This document shows positions 35,911 through 48,862 of a stretch of 64,000 nt of DNA, piece after piece. This DNA is from Lamellibrachia columna (taxonomy: Eukaryota > Annelida > Polychaeta > Sabellida > Siboglinidae), in assembly GCA_963662155.1 (NCBI GenBank), contig OY759261.1, positions 43,926,556-43,990,555 on the forward strand. The letters run 5' to 3'. Within the stretch, counting starts at the first letter, position 1. Every line of letters starts with the position of its first letter. The notes under the pieces were generated by a model, which was not told the DNA's origin, did not search any database, and saw only the letters and a list, made by a program, of their open reading frames with translations. Both the position numbers and the translations under genes were made by a program.

Positions 35911-36842
35911 CCAAAAAATGGCATTTCCAAAGACAACCCACCCCCACAACACAATACAATACATGTTTATTGATATACTGTCACCAAAGACAACAATGTC
36001 ACAGATATCTACAGCCAACACCCTGTTGAATCACACAGACAGCTTACAATGCAGACAACATTAAGTCTCCAGGCAGCATGAAATAAAACCTGTGCGTTGT
36101 CACAGATAACACATCACACACGCAGAATAATCGCAACAATCGGACTACACAAGATTGTTTCCTGAAACCAATTTCCGATATCGTACTTTATAAATCCAAA
36201 GCATGAACCACTCCACGCGTCACTCACAGATGGTCCTCATTGATACAGCCGATGACACAACTTTATCATGGACATCATCCATATCACAGCCATCCGGAAG
36301 CCAAGCTGTCTTGTTTCTAGGCAACTGATTAAAAATTATGCTACATTTTTCATTCCTATCTTTCAAGTCCGTCACTGTTGTGGGATAAAACCTTTTCTTG
36401 GTGTGTGTCTCATTTTAAAACCAAATGTGCCATATTTCATTTTAAATCTGTCACCATGGAAATGTAAAGGCAGCATGACATCACAGACACAGTTATAGCA
36501 TCATGGTATTTTTTGTGTGGTTATACAAGGAACGAAGTTAAAAATTCCCTGACTTTTCCATGACCAAATTTTATTTTCCCTTATCAAAATGACAAGTAAA
36601 TCTGTTTTTTTATGATGGCCTCCCAATTCCCCTATAGTTTTGTTGATCTCAAATTAAACTTAAAGTTTAAAGACATAAAATGGCATTTTGCACAAGATCT
36701 TTGGAGCTTTGGCCCAACAATTCATAAATCTATATATATTGTCACTATTATCAATAACATCACACATGAACGTCACGACCACAGACAGCCATTTACAGTA
36801 TGATAAATATTTTAATATGACCTGCAGTGGTAATACAAGAAA
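35911..36842. other. Unassigned DNA
   Basis: Short frames only, nothing recognised. Confidence 0.4.
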
Positions 36843-36981
36843 GGTTTTTATGGGGATTATTTTGCAATTTCTGGAATTATGATTGTAAAGGTAAAGGCAT
36901 GTTCTAATATAGGTTTTTATGGGGATTATTTTGCAAATTCTGGAATTATGATTGTAAAGGTAAAGGCATGTTCTAATATAG
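36843..36981 (+). repeat. 69-bp tandem duplication at SINE tail
   Basis: Two copies begin GGTTTTTATGGGGATTATTT, with a period of 69 bp. The second copy overlaps the 3' tail of the minus-strand SINE. Confidence 0.9.
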
Positions 36982-37284
36982 CACAGCATCCAGTCCTTGG
37001 GACTGTTCAAAGTGCTTTACACTTCACCCCATGGCAGACCTGTTCATTCCAATGCCATCTCGACTTCTCTGGGAAGCATTCAGACACCCTGCAATCACTG
37101 CACGAAGACTATTCATTCACATATCCACCATCGTCTGTAGCCAGTTTCTCGTTTACAGCCGAGTGAACTGAAGCAATGTGGTGTGAACCAAACTGCCAAA
37201 GCTTCAAAATGGCACCAAAAGGATTCAAACCCGGGTTCTCTTGATTGAGTCTGGCATTCCAACCGCTATGCTACTGCGCCCCAA
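36950..37284 (-). mobile_element. tRNA-derived SINE
   Basis: On the minus strand the head (37284 to about 37215) contains TAGCATAGCGGTTGG, which fits the Pol III A box. About 40 bp later comes GGGTTTGAATCC, one base from the B box consensus. The body ends GTGTAAAGCACTTTGAACAG and then GATGCTGTGCTATAT, a tail style shared by many deuterostome and lophotrochozoan SINEs. A tRNA-like fold is only partial, so this is a SINE and not a tRNA gene. Length is about 335 bp. Confidence 0.75.
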
Positions 37285-37665
37285 TTAATTGTTGTATACC
37301 AGGGTAATTTGGGTAGGTAAGAATGGGTTTACTAGACGAATGGAAAGAAGGATGAAACTACAAAGGAATGATCCAGGTTAGCATGTTATTAATTTGCTAC
37401 AACTCATGCTGGTCAAATCAAGGGAACAGACCAGTATTGTCTGGAAAAATCATGCAACCAGTTTAGGTTTCATTCTTTATGCCCTGTGGCTGCCTTCTGG
37501 CCTTCCTGCAGATCTACTAATTAATTAATGCCATTAACAATGTGTCTTGAGTCTGCCATTCCATGTGGCCAACCAGACACCAAGTTGCTCCAGTTTCACC
37601 AGGTTTACTGGGGCAACTGCAAATGTTTGTTTGTGTTTATAGATCAGTCTTCAAATCAAAACATA
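37285..37665. other. Unassigned DNA
   Basis: Short frames only. Confidence 0.4.
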
Positions 37666-38265
37666 ATAGCATATGTGAGAACTCTGGTTCAGACAGTTCA
37701 GTCATACTAAAGGTGATCACACCATCACCATATGTGAGAACTCTGGTTCAGACAATTCAGTCATACTAAAGGTGATCACACCATCATCATATGTGAGAAC
37801 TCTGGTTCAGACAATTCAGTCATACTAAAGGTGATCACACCATCACCATATGTGAGAACTCTGGTTCAGACAATTCAGTCATACTAAAGGTGATCACACC
37901 ATCACCATATGTGAGAACTCTGGTTCAGACAGTTCAGTCATACTAAAGGTGATCACACCATCACCATATGTGAGAACTCTGGTTCAGACAATTCAGTCAT
38001 ACTAAAGGTGATCACACCATCATCATATGTGAGAACTCTGGTTCAGACAATTCAGTCATACTAAAGGTGATCACACCATCATCATACGTGAGAACTCTGG
38101 TTCAGACAATTCAGTCGTACTGAAGGTGATCACACCATCATCATATATGTGAGAACTCTGGTTCAGAAAGTTCAGTCATACTAAAGGTGATCACACTATC
38201 ATCATATGTGAGAACTCTGGTTCAGACAGTTCAGTCATACTAAAGGTGATCACACCATCATCATA
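37666..38265 (+). repeat. 59-bp minisatellite, about 10 copies
   Basis: The unit begins ACTCTGGTTCAGACAATTCA and ends with CACCATCATCATATGTGAGA. The period is 59 bp, with a few substitutions and one 2-bp insertion near 38145. Confidence 0.96.
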
Positions 38266-40334
<2,069 letters not shown>

Positions 40335-40342
40335 ATTTAAAG

Positions 40343-40547
40343 CAGTGTTTCTTAACCTTTTTCTGGGTCATGAACCCTTTTGAGAATTTAAAGAAAGCTA
40401 TGGACCCCCCCAGAAAAATGCACATAAACAGGAAGGAACTCAACAAAATAATAAATTCGATAAAATTTGTTCCCCCAGTTCACAATTCCCATGAAGTGCA
40501 TACATGGACTCCTAGGGGGTCCCTGGACCACTGGTTAAGAACCCATG
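40343..40547 (+). mobile_element. hAT-type MITE (205 bp) with 8-bp TSD
   Basis: The element starts CAGTGTTTCTTAACCTTTTT and ends CTGGTTAAGAACCCATG, so TTCTTAACC is inverted at both ends. The 8-bp direct repeat ATTTAAAG flanks it exactly (40335-40342 and 40548-40555). An 8-bp target duplication with CAGTG-type termini is the hAT signature. There is no coding capacity, so it depends on a transposase elsewhere. Confidence 0.85.
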
Positions 40548-40555
40548 ATTTAAAG

Positions 40556-42640
40556 GTACAAAACCTAATAATTTTTATTATAATACCAATGGCATAGTAT
40601 AAATTCTTATATACTTTATCTATTGTAATATCTGGACTGCCCAAATGTGTTTTACTGCATTACAACTTTTTTCTAATGAATATCGACCTTGTAGCTCAGT
40701 ACATTCAGGAATGGCTGTTGACAATTTCCAATACCTGTGGACAAAGTTTATCGGGGTCAGGAGGTCACGGGATCACACGATGGGCACTCCCATTAACTCC
40801 CATAAGTTAAGTTCCACGCACATATAAACCCGATATTTGCTCCAAAACATTCAAATTAAACATACAATGTTCAAATTATATTCAATAAAACTAATTATGG
40901 TTCAGTAAAACACATTTGGGCAGTTTTAAAATAAACAATAAAATAAAAAATGTAGACATTCCGCCATCTAACCATCATGATTTAAAACCATGCAGCACTA
41001 GGTGATTTATTTTTTATCTTATCTTACAACTCCAATTAGAGGGGATATAATTTGCTAGGCCCATATGGAAATCAAGTTGGAAATCAAATGAAAGTACATA
41101 GTGGAAGCCTTAAAATAGGATATGGACATATGGACATATGGACATCATATTGGGAAATTATCCAGTGACCTCTTTCAGCCAGGAATAGCATCTGCATTTT
41201 CCCCTTCAGAACTGCAATATTTCATTCACCCTTCTGCCTCGTCAGTGCGCCTTCCATTCACCTGCTTCATACACTAACTGTACATAATGGAACTGGAATA
41301 TCATTAAGATATTATATTCCTGGTCGGATTAAATCAACAATACCTCTGTGAGTTGGAATCAAATGAAAGCACATAGTAAAAGCCTCAAAATAGGCTGCGT
41401 ACATCAGATTATGAAATTATGATTTGACCAAGTGCAGACTGCTTGCCTCAAAATAGACAACAGCTGAATATGACATTATCCCATTACAGGCATGGTAATC
41501 TGACCTGGACATCCATACCAGACAAAATAGTTAGGCACAGTTTCTAGCTTCCAATTACCAGTGTTTTCATTTTTTATGTAATGAGATTTCAAACAGCATA
41601 TGTACAAAAGAGAGATTGACCGGCCCCCTTTGTGGTAACCAACTCATCTCATCTCAGTCTCAAACAGATTATTCTGTGACTGACATCTCACCAGATACAC
41701 AGGACATCATGAATCATTGATATGACACCTACATGGCAAGTGGACAAAGAAGCCATTGGCTGATCGAGAGTCAAATTATTATTCACCTATGAGATATTCG
41801 TCAATTTTGTTTCAAAAAGTAATCACACTGCTAGAATTTAAACAAAATCAGTAGATAATTTGTTCCATTTGTTTATCGGTCTGTCTTACTTGGTTCCAAC
41901 GTGAAAACAATTCAATAAACTGGTGCAATCAGCATTTAGCACCAGGCAGATGGGTATCCAAAGTTGGAAATAATATATGTCTTTCTGATTAGACACTGAT
42001 AGCCCATGAGAAGTAAAATACCCCACAACAGGGGTAAATGTGCAATCTGTTGTGGATACACAGAGCTGGAGGTGTCTATCTGTAAACCTACTTACATAAA
42101 AAACACTCATGCAGTAGGTGTGGAGGGTAACCAGGTAAACGGAAAGAAACAAGAAAAAAGCAACACATTTTATTATGCTAGGAAAGAAAGACACAGAAAC
42201 AAAGTAACAGAAAAAAGTAACAGGGTAGGGTGTTTATCGATTTAACCTGCAGTGCTGCTGCATTCAACGAAGTACATCCGGTATCACAGTGTTTTGCAAA
42301 TTGTAAGATACATGTAAACTATAGTATATCGCACAAATGACTATAATATCATGATAATAATTATATACAACACACAAGATTATGTTTTGAATGAAAACAT
42401 CTGATGAAGTATAAAATCTGGGGGATTACGGCAAGAGTATGTATAGTTGAGTATATACACAACTACGTGCATCGCATGGCAACTCGGTACTGTGTCATTG
42501 TTTCCTTTCCTTTCCATTGACTCCTTTCAAAATCCGGGCATGATTTATTATTATTGTATTATATTATGCACTTATACATTTTAAATATTTAACATGTTAC
42601 ATAAATGATATATTTATAGATGATTGTTGATCATAGCCAC
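40556..42640. other. Unassigned DNA with a dispersed duplicate
   Basis: AGTTGGAAATCAAATGAAAG at 41070 recurs near 41351 with about 80 bp of related sequence (CACATAGT, AGCCT, AAAATAGG), a diverged local duplication. GACATATG is repeated three times near 41125. No gene seen. Confidence 0.45.
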
Positions 42641-42649
42641 AGAGGTGGG

Positions 42650-44030
42650 TTTACAACACTGGTGAGTCCCAGGGTGGTCCCTCTTCATGGTCCCTGCCTC
42701 AACCCACAGCAAGGGTCTATAACACTGGTGAACCCCAGGGTGGTCTCTCTTCATGGTCCCTGCCTCAACCCACAGCAAGGGTCTACAACACTGGTGAACC
42801 CCAGGGTGGTCCCTCTTCATGGTCCCTGCCTCAACCCACAGCAAGGATCTACAACACCGGTGAGCCCCAGGGTCGTCCCTCTTCATGGTCCCTGCCTGAA
42901 CCCACAGCAAGGATCTACAACACTGGTGAACCCCAGGGTCGTCCCTCTTTATGGTCCCTGCCTGAACCCACAGCAAGGGTCTATAACACTGGTGAACCCC
43001 AGGGTCATCCCTCTTCATGGTCCCTGCCTGAACCCACAGCAAGGGTCTATAACACTGGTGAACCCCAGGGTTGTCCCTCTTCATGGTCCCTGCCTCAACC
43101 CACAGCAAGGATCTACAACACCGGTGAGCCCTAGGGTGGTCCCTCTTCATGGTCCCTGCCTGAACCCACAGCATGGGTCTGCAACACTGGTGAACCCCAG
43201 GGTGGTCCCTCTTCATGGTCCCTGCCTGAACCCACAGCAAGGGTTTATAACACTGGTGAGCCCCAGGGTGGTCCCTCTTCATTGTCCCTGCCTCAACCTA
43301 CAGCAAGGGTCTACAACACTGGTGAGCCCCAGGGTGGTCTCTATTCATGGTCCCTGCCTCAACCCACAGCAAGGGTCTATAACACTGGTGAACCCCAGGG
43401 TGGTCTCTCTTCATGGTCCCTGCCGCAACCCACAGCAAGGGTTTATAACACTGGTGAATCCCAGGGTGGTCCCTCTTCATGGTCCCTGCCTGAACCCACA
43501 GCATGGGTCTAAAACACTGGTGAGCCCCAGGGTGGTCCCTCTTCATGGTCCCTGCCTGAACCCACACAAGGGTTTATAACACTGGTGAACCCCAGGGTGG
43601 TCCCTCTTCATGGTCCCTGCCTGAACCCACAGCAAGGGTCTACAACACTGGTGAACCCCAGGGTGGTCCCTCTTCATGGTCCCTGCCTCAACCCACAGCA
43701 AGGGTCTGCAACACTGGTGAGCCCCAGGGTGGTCCCTCTTCATGGTCCCTGCCTGAACCCACACAAGGGTCTACAACACTGGTGAGCCCCAGGGTGGTTC
43801 CTCTTCATGGTCCCTGCCTGAACCCACACAAGGGTCTACAACACTGGTGAGCCCCAGGGTGGTCCCTCTTCATGGTCCCTGCCTGAACCCACAGCAAGGG
43901 TCTATAACACTGGTGAACCCCAGGGTGGTTCCTCTTCATGGCCCCTGCCTGAACCCACAGCAAGGGTCTATAACACTGGTGAACCCCAGGGTGGTTCCTC
44001 TTCATGGTCCTTGCCTGAACCCACAGCAAC
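42650..44030 (+). repeat. 66-bp minisatellite, about 21 copies
   Basis: The unit runs GGTGAACCCCAGGGTGGTCC, CTCTTCATGGTCCCTGCCTC, AACCCACAGCAAGGGTCTAC, AACACT (66 bp). Because 66 is a multiple of three and the unit lacks stops, it yields a 319-codon plus frame (period GPCLNPQQGSTTLVNPRVVPLH minus a few residues) and 222-codon minus frames. Several units carry a 1-bp deletion (CACACAAGG for CACAGCAAGG near 43565, 43762 and 43826) that breaks the frame. This argues against coding. Confidence 0.95.
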
Positions 44031-45064
44031 CACTCTGACAACAGCTCACAGTTCATCCTAATCACTGATGTGTGAAATTGGGGCTGTTCAAAGAATTGCC
44101 TGGATCTGAGTGGAAGCTTTCTTTGATATAGATCTACTAGTCTTGCACAATGGCTGGGTCTTGCACAATGAAGCTGTATGTCACCCACAGCTCTGAGCAG
44201 TCATCTAACTTAATTAGGGCAATAACTGCATTCAGTGGGAATTGCTTAATCTGGCCACCAGCTAGATTTGACTGTTCATGAATAATAATAATAAAAATGA
44301 GAGAGAGAGAGAATCGTTGTCATTTGTAAGCACTTTTAATAAGTTCTGAAATATTTCAAAACAATAATTTTACGGGGAAGGGGAGCTCTATGCCAGTTGC
44401 CGAAGAGTCAGAGTGTATTATGTGAATCAGAAACAAGTATTTTAACACCCCATACAATACTTGGTTCCTCATTATATTATAGAGATTACTTGAATATGTA
44501 CTGTCGTTATTCACATATTACAATCGCAAGGAGTTGTGTGTACATATACTAATCAAGGTTTATAGGTAATATAGTCGATGGCAGAATTGAAACTTGATTA
44601 ATGCAAATAAATTATATCTGCAGCTGAATTATTATTATTGTTATTATTCACAAACCATGGTAATTTCTACGTTATCACAGATAATGTTTTATATCGTTGA
44701 AGTACAATTTGACTATATTTATGCCTCTTTTATAGAGTTCAATCTGGGCATTTTATTTGACATGACCATGTGGCTGTGCACACACAAGCATAGTAATAAC
44801 ACATCGAGTTCCGGAGTTGTTGGCGATCTTTCGTCAGGTATATGTGCTAGAGATTCTAAATGATAACTGCCAGTGATTCATTCCTGTGAAGACAGAACAC
44901 TGATCTATCATCAGTGTAATAATGTCATATTCATGCACACTTAAATGGAGAAAACTTCCACAAAAGTCACAGCACAAGTGCTTACAAGTAGAGATACTCA
45001 GACGAACACTCACTTGACGTCATAGTGGATCTACAGCTATATCCATTAGAGGTGGCTATGTGTA
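44031..45064. other. Unassigned DNA
   Basis: AATAATAATAATAAAA and a GA run lie near 44282-44312. Short frames only. Confidence 0.4.
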
Positions 45065-45966
45065 CTTCTGGAAAATTCTATACTGCTATCTTATACAGAA
45101 AGTTCTATACTGCTATCCTACACAGAAAGTTCTATAGTGCTATCCTACACAGAAAGTTCTATAGTGCTATCCTACACAGAAAGTTCTATAGTGCTATCCT
45201 ATACAGAAAGTTCTATACTGCTATCCTACACAGAATGTTTTATAGTGCTATCCTACACAGACAGTTCTATACTGCTATCCTACACAGAAAGTTCTATACT
45301 GCTATCCTACATAGAAAGTTCTATAGTGCTATCCTACACAGAAAGTTCTATACTGCTATCCTACATAGAAAGTTCTATAGTGCTATCCTACACAGAAAGT
45401 TCTATACTGCTATCCTACACAGAAAGTTCTATACTGCTATCCTACACAGAAAGTTCTATAGTGCTATCCTACACAGAAAGTTCTATACTGCTATCCTACA
45501 CAGAATGTTTTATAGTGCTATCCTACACAGAAAGTTATATACTGCTATCCTACACAGAAAGTTCTATACTGCTATCCTACACAGAAAGTTCTATACTGCT
45601 ATCTTATACAGAAAGTTCTATACTGCTATCTTATACAGAAAGTTCTATAGTGCTATCCTATACAGAAAGTTCTATACTGCTATCCTACACAGAAAGTTCT
45701 ATAGTGCTATCCTATACAGAAAGTTCTATACTGCTATCCTATACAGAAATTTCTATAGTGCTATCCTACACAGAAAGTTCTATACTGCTATCCTACACAG
45801 AAAGTTCTATACTGCTATCCTACACAGAAAGTTCTATACTGCTATCCTACACAGAAAGTTCTATACTGCTATCCTACACAGAAAGTTCTATAGTGCTATC
45901 CTATACAGAAAGTTCTATACTGCTATCCTATACAGAAAGTTCTATACTGCTATCCTATACAGAAAA
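45065..45966 (+). repeat. 27-bp minisatellite, about 33 copies
   Basis: The unit is AAGTTCTATACTGCTATCCT plus ACACAGA (27 bp, nine codons). It has no frame-breaking indels over 0.9 kb, so a plus frame of 314 codons (RKFYTAILH repeated) starts at 45025 and ends at 45969, with a second of 288 codons. Variants ACTG/AGTG and ACAC/ATAC/ACAT are distributed in mixed blocks. No known protein family is recognised. A satellite is favoured. Confidence 0.95.
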
Positions 45967-46015
45967 TGAAACGTACCATTTGTTTTCATCTTTGACTTTG
46001 TAGCACCATTCCGCC

Positions 46016-46056
46016 ATTCTAATAATGGATTAAATAATTTAATCCATTATTAGAAT
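46016..46056. repeat. Perfect 20-bp hairpin palindrome
   Basis: ATTCTAATAATGGATTAAAT is followed by one A and its exact reverse complement. This 41-bp structure lies 50 bp after the 27-bp minisatellite. Confidence 0.95.
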
Positions 46057-47154
46057 ATTAATAAAAAAAATATATTTTAATAACACATAACATTGTCACG
46101 TAAAAGTACTCTTATAATGCATAAAATTATAAAAATAATCCAAACAACCGGTTACTTTTTTACATTGCTGTTTTTCCTGTTACTGCTCACTACCAATGGT
46201 CACTGCCAATGGTTTTATGACTGCTGTATGTAAATAACCAAAGTTCTGCATATCAACAGTTGTGCAAACAGACAGCATTAGTGGTCACAGTAAATTTCCA
46301 TGACACTTTCAACAACAGACAAGCTAGCTGTGCTGGAGATTCGAAGTGAACCATTAAAATTTGGTAATAAAAACCTGTATGCAACAGTGATGTGTCTATG
46401 TCACACAGGCTGTCAGTGTAGTGCGTATATCACACAGGCCACGAACACCAGGCTCTAACATGGCCAAACCGCGACGAGCAATACGGTTTTCTGCTATTAA
46501 ACTATGAATGGACATTTTACATTTTCCTATTAAATGTAATGGCTTTCAATACTACCAGTAACAGCAATCTTGAATGGAATACATTAGTCAAGTGAAGAGT
46601 GACATGAATGTTCATGGTATACATTAGTAAAGGTTATTCCTGATTTTATAATTGATAAACTTGTTTTACAGATTTAAGAACTATTAATAAACATATTTTA
46701 CAGATCCATTGCAGGGAACTGGAGCAGATCTCACCATGAACATCCAACCATAACTAGATTGAGTGTTTTCAGGTACATGCAATCGTTGTAAATGCTTGCA
46801 ATGGCAGAGCACTAGGACTGGAGAAATGTTTATTAACAAGTTATGCTGATAAAACATGCCTAGGTATAATAATAAGTCAGAACACACCCGCAATTATGCA
46901 CACATGCCTATGCCCCAGATATCATTATTGGGTTAATATTGCCATACGTATAAAGCCAGCTGACATTCATATATTAGTCCAGTTTATTGACGTCAGCAAT
47001 TGTCTCTATCAATCCAACAGGGATAGATTGCACTCTATCGATGTCAAACAAGCTTGCCTATCATAAAATCAATATGTTCCTTGTAGTGTTATGTTTGATC
47101 ATAAGTCGGTGACATGCGATAGAGGGGACAGCAATTCACTGTGGTCACATGACA
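46057..47154. other. Unassigned DNA
   Basis: Short frames only. Confidence 0.4.
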
Positions 47155-47157
47155 CTA

Positions 47158-47445
47158 GGGTTGGCAGGTTTTTGTAAAAACTGGTAAAAACACATTTAAA
47201 AGTTTTCTAACCATTTTTGTCAGTAAAATCAAACCCTTCTTAACTCAATCTGACTGATCTATCAGCAAAATGAACCATTCAAGAATATGTTGTTTCTTTA
47301 ATGAGTGAACACTACCACCATTATCATTCATTATAAGTTTTTGTCAGCATTTTTTCCCAGAGTTCCCACCAGTTTTTGCTGTTTTTTTACCAGGAAAAAA
47401 CATTTCAACCAGTATTGAAATAGTGAAAAACCCATGACCATTACT
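47158..47445. mobile_element. Possible decayed hAT-like MITE
   Basis: The start TAGGGTTGGCAGGTTTTTGT and the far end GTGAAAAACCCATG form a weak inverted pair. Both are followed inward by AAAACTGG/CCAGT and many T or A runs. A clear target duplication is not visible, so this is tentative. Confidence 0.3.
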
Positions 47446-47979
47446 TTCTCCATAATAAATATTGACCTAATTTGTCAGAAAATGACACATTATAAATAAA
47501 CCACACAGACTGATTGCAAGTGATGAACATTTCATCACAAGTTACTTTGCAAAATACGTTGCAGCTCATGAAAAAAGGCAATTAAAATTTTAAACTGTAA
47601 TTTATATTAGATGCAACAGAATGCTCTAATTAGCCATAATATTGATCTGCAAAGAGGATAATATTGACAATTCTCCCATGGGACTTAATTTGCCTGCAGA
47701 TCAATCAAGGTTGCAAACAAATGATGTGATAGTAACTGATAAAACTCTCCACAATGATTGCTATGGTAATTAACCCTGAAATCAGTATGGACACTGACAA
47801 TCACAGCTGGCTACATTTGTTTGCTCAACTGGCCAATTTCCACAGATCCTGGCCATGTGCCATAGATAAACAATGCACCCCAACTGATGGTCTGGTACCA
47901 TGCCAACTCACCACATGGCATGCCAGGTAGTTCTCAACTCTCATTCACCATTACTACTTGATAATTGGCAGAGTTCATA
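47446..47979. other. Unassigned DNA
   Basis: No gene seen. Confidence 0.4.
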
Positions 47980-48262
47980 AGTCAGGATTTTTACACCAAA
48001 GGTAATTTAGAGACTGAGATCACCAGCTCTGTGGGCCCATAGCAGATTTTTCTCCATTTCCTTGTATGGGATCTTTTATTTCCCCTGGTAGGGACAACAA
48101 GAAGAAGGGACCAATTGCCTGTAATGTCTTTTCCGAACAACATAGGCAATGTGGGGTAAATGAAATTGGCCAAGTTTCAAAACGGCAGCATGTCGTTTTG
48201 AACCCCAGTCCCCTCGACCGAAGGTCCAACGCTCCAACACACCCACATGAATTCTGGGAGGT
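47980..48262 (-). mobile_element. tRNA-derived SINE, second family
   Basis: On the minus strand TGTTGGAGCGTTGGACC (48240-48224, A-box-like) is followed by GGGGTTCAAAAC (48206-48195, B-box-like). The body carries CCAGGGGAAATAAAAGAT and CAAGGAAATGGAGAAAAA. The body is related to 50300-50480 on the same strand. Two members of one family support SINE identity. Confidence 0.6.
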
Positions 48263-48269
48263 GCTCAAG

Positions 48270-48350
48270 CAGGGTTGTTTGATTTAAATCATTTGATTTA
48301 AATAATTGATTTAAATCATGATTTAAATCACTTTTTGACTTCCGATTTTT
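48270..48350 (+). mobile_element. hAT-like terminus with ATTTAAATCA repeats
   Basis: CAGGGTTG is followed by repeated GATTTAAATCA palindromes (48281-48331), a known terminal layout of some hAT elements. The opposite end is not seen. The Mutator-like fragment starts only about 50 bp further on. Confidence 0.4.
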
Positions 48351-48384
48351 TTATCGCTGATTTATATAAATTTAACACAAATGA

Positions 48385-48684
48385 TTGTTTACAAGCATCG
48401 AGACCAACAACATCTGCGAAGGGTGGAACAATGCCTTCATGAAGCTTGTTGGACATGCCCATCCCACTATATGGAGAGCCATTGACAGTCTGCGCAAAGA
48501 TCAAGCCCTGGTCGCAACTGCCTTGCTCCGTGATCGTCGTGGCAACCTGCCAGCCAAGCGCAGAAGACAGCACACAGTCACCCTGCAGGCCAAACTGCAC
48601 AAGCTTTGTTCAGACAGGAGCCAGGATATCAAGACCATTCCTGAGGTTCTGATGGGTGTTGGTCACTGGGTTCGATGGAAATAA
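48385..48684 (+). pseudogene. Mutator-like transposase C-terminal fragment
   Basis: This 99-codon frame contains TNNICEGWNNAFMKLVGHAH, PTIWRAIDSLRKDQALV and an Arg-rich stretch, ending GVGHWVRWK. The TNN-x-CEGWNN-F plus HP-x-IW pattern is characteristic of the region after the catalytic core in MULE-type transposases and the FLYWCH-linked proteins derived from them. Homology begins at about residue 5, so the initiator Met is probably not real. The DDE core and zinc finger are absent. The reading frame is intact to its stop, so the insertion may be young or the piece an exon. Confidence 0.6.
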
Positions 48685-48689
48685 CTTTT

Positions 48690-48862
48690 GATGTGTTTTA
48701 CACATAGATATTGCAGTTGTGATAGATCTACAAGTAGCCTATTTTGAAACTTATGTGATTGTGACACTGTGAACTTTATGTTATATGTTATGTTTTCTGA
48801 GAGTGTTGGTCATGAGATGTGTTTTACACATAGACATTGCAGTTGTGATAGATCTACAAGTA
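48690..48862 (+). repeat. 46-bp direct repeat, 126 bp apart
   Basis: GATGTGTTTTACACATAGAT and the following GATAGATCTACAAGTA occur at 48690 and 48816 with one difference. The pair lies just after the Mutator-like stop codon and may be part of that element's 3' end. Confidence 0.85.

Noticed and set aside
37212..37284. tRNA gene on the minus strand
   Set aside because: A and B boxes are present but the acceptor and anticodon stems do not pair well, and a SINE body follows. Annotated as a SINE.
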